Made by a program: the position numbers and the translations under genes
Origin: Nitrosarchaeum sp.
GTDB taxonomy: Archaea; Thermoproteota; Nitrososphaeria; Nitrososphaerales; Nitrosopumilaceae
Direction of reading: 5' to 3'
DNA: 63,512 bases
NCBI GenBank assembly: GCA_018334095.1
Contig: JAGXTE010000054.1
Coordinates: forward strand, 1 to 63,512
Shown: positions 60,431 to 63,512 of the stretch, in pieces
Layout: each line of letters begins with the position of its first letter
Position numbering within the stretch: the stretch's first letter is position 1
The notes under the pieces: model-generated
The model's database searches: none
Told to the model about the DNA's origin: nothing
The model's input: the letters and a program-made list of their open reading frames with translations, nothing else

Positions 60431-60583
60431 TATTTTGTTAGATCAATTGATCCTATTAATTTCGATTTATTAGTGGGAATTAGACCAGAAGATCACATGT
60501 TATCAACAGGCATGTAGGTGGAAAAATATCACCCAACAAAGACTTCAAGAAAACAATATAATTCAGTAATTTAAGAAAAAATA

Positions 60584-61186
60584 TTGAAGGAATCAGTATT
60601 TTCACCAGATATTTTTCAAGAACTAGCATATGTAATTCAAGATATTCCGATAGTAGGCTTTAAAGTTCAAACCATGCATAATGCATCTATACTTGATTCT
60701 GAATTTGGAATTTCTAAAGATGAAAGTATAGAATTTTTGAAAAAAATTGGATACGATACAGATAGTATTAGCGTAAGAAAACTAGTGCAGTTATTTACAA
60801 AGCTTTTGATGGATGATAGATGGGGCTATCTCATCATAGAGCAAATTTATACAAAGTTAAGGAAGATAAATCCATCATATCCAATAGAATACCTGCTTTT
60901 TGATTATTGTTTAGCTGAGTTAAATGAAGATTATACAGATGCCCTGCTGTATCTAGCCCATGCTTATCACATACTTGATTTAGACAATTCATTTTACTTA
61001 TTGTTAGGTACGCTTGCAAAAGAAGAACTTGCAAAAGATAACGATGTTAAAGAATTTGTGACTGCTCTAGCAAGATTGAGTATGCCAGTTAGTGCATCAA
61101 GCCATAAGGAACTATTTGGTGAGACATACGTAAAACGGTTTGATATTTTGGATGATATGTGGCAGAAATTAGGAAAAAAGTATTAG
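60584..61186 (+). CDS. 200-residue helical protein, unknown
   Basis: All-alpha prediction by eye (FLKKIGYDTDSISVRKLVQL, YLLFDYCLAELNEDYTDALL, YLAHAYHILD); the middle resembles TPR-like helical hairpins. TTG start. Divergent from the OB-fold operon. No family recognised. Confidence 0.55.
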   Translation: MKESVFSPDIFQELAYVIQDIPIVGFKVQTMHNASILDSEFGISKDESIEFLKKIGYDTDSISVRKLVQLFTKLLMDDRWGYLIIEQIYTKLRKINPSYPIEYLLFDYCLAELNEDYTDALLYLAHAYHILDLDNSFYLLLGTLAKEELAKDNDVKEFVTALARLSMPVSASSHKELFGETYVKRFDILDDMWQKLGKKY

Positions 61187-61284
61187 ATACAAAAAAGTGC
61201 AAAATAAGACATCATTTATGCGTAAAATCGTGTCCTAAATTCCTCCATGCATGACTCAAATATTTTTTGTTCATAGGTTTCATT

Positions 61285-61398
61285 TTATATCCATCTATGA
61301 TAACAGTCAGTACATTCCCATTTAGGATCATTACTAGTTACATTACATCCGCCCAAAACAATTTCTTTCCTGTCTAATTCTTCTTCAAGTGATCCCAT
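61285..61398 (-). pseudogene. C-terminal part of a zinc-ribbon protein next to an 11-base G run
   Basis: From ATG 61398 the frame reads MGSLEEELDRKEIVLGGCNV then TSNDPKWECTDCYHRWI, the end of the common GLP..E....EIVLGGC.vt..DP.W.C.DC.hRW zinc-ribbon family. Upstream in frame GGLPAD extends the match but runs into 11 G and then a stop; 12 G would open the frame further. The N-terminal CPxC half is missing. Confidence 0.5.
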
Positions 61399-61411
61399 AT
61401 CCGCGGGAAGT

Positions 61412-61422
61412 CCCCCCCCCCC
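61412..61422. repeat. Homopolymer of 11 C (G on minus strand)
   Basis: A run of 11 C in an otherwise AT-rich region, inside the broken zinc-ribbon gene. Length changes would shift its frame; it could be a phase switch, a decay relic or an assembly error. Confidence 0.8.
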
Positions 61423-61514
61423 TCTTTAGGAACAAAAACCTGCGTCTGACTAACGTAATGATTGAAGTTAGTTTGTTGAGGATTTCTTAATAGGTTCTAC
61501 TAAATTACGATAGT

Positions 61515-61814
61515 ATGAAGAATGAAGATCGAAGCTTTGGTGCACAACTAGGACTAATTGCTCTAATCCTTACGATGGGAGTTGCTTCAATGATGAATGC
61601 AGGAAATACTCGAACACATTTGGATATGTTTGAATGGACTCAGAATATGACAGATCTTGACCCTAAAATTATAGAAGATTTTCAAAAGAAAGAAAAAATT
61701 ATTACTGATGAATTATGGTTTGCAACTCTCTTTATTGGAGGAGGAACAATATGGTTGGCAAAAATAGCTTGGAAATATAGTAAGAAATCTGATGATGTAA
61801 AAAATCCAGAATAA
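61515..61814 (+). CDS. Two-helix membrane protein
   Basis: 99 residues: helices at about 9-28 (GLIALILTMGVASMMNA) and 70-88 (LWFATLFIGGGTIWLAKIAW), linker with acidic residues. Upstream TTGAGGATTTCTTAATAGG is a loose relative of the TTGGRA promoter. Function unknown. Confidence 0.6.
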   Translation: MKNEDRSFGAQLGLIALILTMGVASMMNAGNTRTHLDMFEWTQNMTDLDPKIIEDFQKKEKIITDELWFATLFIGGGTIWLAKIAWKYSKKSDDVKNPE

Positions 61815-61844
61815 TACATTTTGATCAACACGATTTTGTAAAAA

Positions 61845-62732
61845 CTAAGATGAACTCAAAGCAAGGTCATCAAGTTCTTGATTAATTTGGTTTTTTGTTT
61901 TTCCTTTATCGTATTCATCAATGAATCGTAAGAGGCATTTTTGAACAATAGGAATCAAATATGTTTTGTATGTATGATATTCCCCATATCTATCGAGTGT
62001 CAAATCGCCACCATGAACAAGTTTGCTTCTTGCATTGTATGCCTCTTTTATTTTTTCAAAAATTTCTTTTCTTTCTTCATAAGTTTCTCCACAAAAATTA
62101 CTTGTTCTTTGTCTGATCTTGAATGTAATTTCACCTGTACCGTCATTAAACATAGCTTCTAGAATAATAACAAGATCAAGAAAATCTTTTAGATGATCTT
62201 CTTCCTCCATTGCTCTTTGATATAGAAGTAATGCTATGATTAATGGACTCATAGAAAATTCTCTTGTCTGATTCTTCATGATTTTGTCAAAAAGAGGTAA
62301 AGTTGCAGACATGCATTCAAACGATTCATCATTAGTCATCTTGTTTCTTCTACTTTCAGTACCTGGTCTAATTGAACCCATGTGACCAAAAGTCTCTGCA
62401 ACATCTTTTTGAAAATCAATCCTTTCAACTGCACTTGAAAAGAATTTAGAAATTTTTGGCATTTGTTTTTTAGGATTTGCTAAATGATAACATGCAAAAA
62501 AAATCAAAATAGGCCACAATCCTTTTGCATCTTCTTCGCTCCAGATCTTAGCGAAATCTTCTATTGGTTGACCATCATACACGTCATTTATTTTTTCAAA
62601 AAGGGTATGACCAAAACTGATATTTTCAGGATGCATTTTATGACGCCCAAAAAATACTTTGTCTTTCCAATTGACAATTCTTTCATCAAGATTAATGCCA
62701 TCAATCATGAAAGAACGAATTTGATATGTCAT
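61845..62732 (-). CDS. ApeA-like HEPN-domain protein
   Basis: 295 residues. C-terminal helices YQRAMEEEDHLKDFLDLVII, LEAMFNDGTGEITFKIRQRT and AYNARSKLVHGGDL match the ApeA-like HEPN family; R-x4-H (RSKLVH) is the RNase-type motif seen in HEPN nucleases. HEPN proteins often act in antiviral abortive infection. No partner nucleotidyltransferase is seen. Confidence 0.65.
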   Translation of the reverse strand: MTYQIRSFMIDGINLDERIVNWKDKVFFGRHKMHPENISFGHTLFEKINDVYDGQPIEDFAKIWSEEDAKGLWPILIFFACYHLANPKKQMPKISKFFSSAVERIDFQKDVAETFGHMGSIRPGTESRRNKMTNDESFECMSATLPLFDKIMKNQTREFSMSPLIIALLLYQRAMEEEDHLKDFLDLVIILEAMFNDGTGEITFKIRQRTSNFCGETYEERKEIFEKIKEAYNARSKLVHGGDLTLDRYGEYHTYKTYLIPIVQKCLLRFIDEYDKGKTKNQINQELDDLALSSS

Positions 62733-62776
62733 GTATGAGTTATGTTGAAGAAGTATTTATGAAAATTATTATGAAT

Positions 62777-63169
62777 TCATATTTTTCCAACATCAAATAG
62801 TGGTAACGGAAACGGTGATGAAATGTTGTGTTCTTTTAATCTCACATCAGTCAATCTACCATGCCATAATCTTCCCCTGTCTCCATTGATATTCAGTTGT
62901 TTAGAAGACGTGTAAAACGAACCAATGTTTTCTAATGTCCCCTTGTTTAGATTCTCCTTTAGTGTCCCGATCCGTAGTTTCTCAAATGAATACTTGATTC
63001 GTCCTTTGTAATCAATGATTGTTTCTTTGTGGTTAATTGATTCATCTCCAATGGAACCAATACCTCGAGACCTTTCCCATACATCATTTTTAGAATAAAA
63101 TCCACTTTGTAATGCATAGATAGACCCTTCAATGAATGAAAAATGAAAACTATGGATAATTAGTTGTGA
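62777..63169 (-). pseudogene. Start-less 130-codon remnant
   Basis: An open frame with protein-like composition (SFIEGSIYALQSGFYSKNDV, YKGRIKYSFEKLRIGT, GRLWHGRLTDVRLKEHNISS) runs to a stop at 62777 but has no ATG, GTG or TTG for most of its length and is preceded by TAA. Probably the 3' end of a gene whose 5' part was lost. No family recognised. Confidence 0.5.
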
Positions 63170-63264
63170 TTAAAATGACGGAAAAACACAACCATGGATT
63201 AATTTTGTATGGCTTATTTTTTTTAACTATTTTTCTGAATCAGTAACTACTCTTGGTCTGGAAC

Positions 63265-63426
63265 TCAGTCGTTAACTTGAGTCATCACATAGATTCGTCC
63301 TGTTTTTTCATCCAAAAAATATCCGACATTTTCTCCAACTTGCGCCTCAAGGTGTTTTATGACTTCATCAGGTAATGTGATCTGATGTCTTGGAGTTATC
63401 TTACTTGAACCTATAATCTTAAACAT
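63265..63426 (-). CDS. AbrB/MazE-type DNA-binding protein
   Basis: 53 residues, MFKIIGSSKITPRHQITLPD then EVIKHLEAQVGENVGYFLDE: the swapped-hairpin SpoVT-AbrB fold (S.it...qitlP..v...L....Gd.v.f). A transition-state regulator or antitoxin; no toxin gene adjoins within the window. ATG at 63426 matches the family start. Confidence 0.8.
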   Translation of the reverse strand: MFKIIGSSKITPRHQITLPDEVIKHLEAQVGENVGYFLDEKTGRIYVMTQVND

Positions 63427-63512
63427 TGTACTGATAAGAAAAATAAGCTTCAAATGTATAGTCATGAAAAGTATGAATATTCATATTTATATGATGATAT
63501 TGAACCTAAACG

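Noticed and set aside
1..63512. CRISPR arrays, rRNA genes, insertion sequences
   Set aside because: No regularly spaced repeats, rRNA cores or transposase-like proteins with terminal repeats were seen.

Overview
The window is AT-rich archaeal chromosome, most likely from an ammonia-oxidising thaumarchaeon of the Nitrosopumilaceae (Nitrosopumilus/Nitrosarchaeum type). This is inferred from gene content: coenzyme F420 genes cofD-cofC, archaeal TFB and TBP, Sec61-beta, eIF1/SUI1, Tsr3, DUF2070, archaeal RNase P RNA, many leaderless genes with a TATA box about 25-30 nt before the start codon, frequent TTG/GTG starts, copper-protein and ergothioneine genes, and many tiny Cys-rich proteins. No rRNA, CRISPR array or recognisable insertion sequence was seen.

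Layout. 0-17.5 kb is a conserved core: RNase P RNA, a membrane-anchored protein with a Cys-rich tail, cofD-cofC, tfb, sui1 with a CPBP protease, UspA, DUF389, Sec61-beta with DUF2070, a PD-(D/E)XK nuclease-like protein, an ABC substrate-binding protein, tsr3, a 1098-residue lamin-tail surface protein, a possible C/D-box sRNA and tRNA-Pro(UGG). 17.8-24.9 kb is an accessory island: a phage/plasmid-type ATPase operon, a large winged-helix protein, and a nucleotide/DNA-base group (two Mug/TDG-type glycosylase paralogues around a thymidylate-synthase-fold protein whose residues suggest a cytidine nucleotide substrate, plus a YwgA-like protein).

25-57.7 kb is a redox, metal and stress region: thioredoxin, DsbA, TlpA-like protein, MerA, FMN reductase, type-II NADH dehydrogenase, cupredoxin, DUF3179, two DoxX, three small membrane proteins with Cys motifs, EgtB/EgtD, alcohol and aldehyde dehydrogenases, malic enzyme, SDR, hydrolases, TBP, several regulators and many tiny zinc proteins. 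Nearly every promoter here carries the same module, TTGGRA (or TTGGT), then 9 nt, then an A/T-rich TATA box, with the start codon about 22-30 nt further on. This looks like one co-regulated set or one dedicated promoter class, and it fixes several start codons and reveals small genes. Full palindromes TTTCCRAATTGGAAA occur at three sites, one beside an Lrp-type HTH + GAF regulator.

57.7-63.5 kb is again accessory: zinc-ribbon miniproteins, an OB-fold/winged-helix two-gene operon, a HEPN protein, a broken zinc-ribbon gene next to an 11-base G/C run, a gene remnant without a start codon, and an AbrB-type regulator.

Strongest leads: (1) the promoter module and its regulon; (2) the glycosylase / cytidylate-hydroxymethylase-like / glycosylase locus; (3) a membrane domain + C2H2 finger + NDH-2 fusion; (4) short leader ORFs translationally coupled to redox genes. 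All family names come from reading the sequence; no database search was run.
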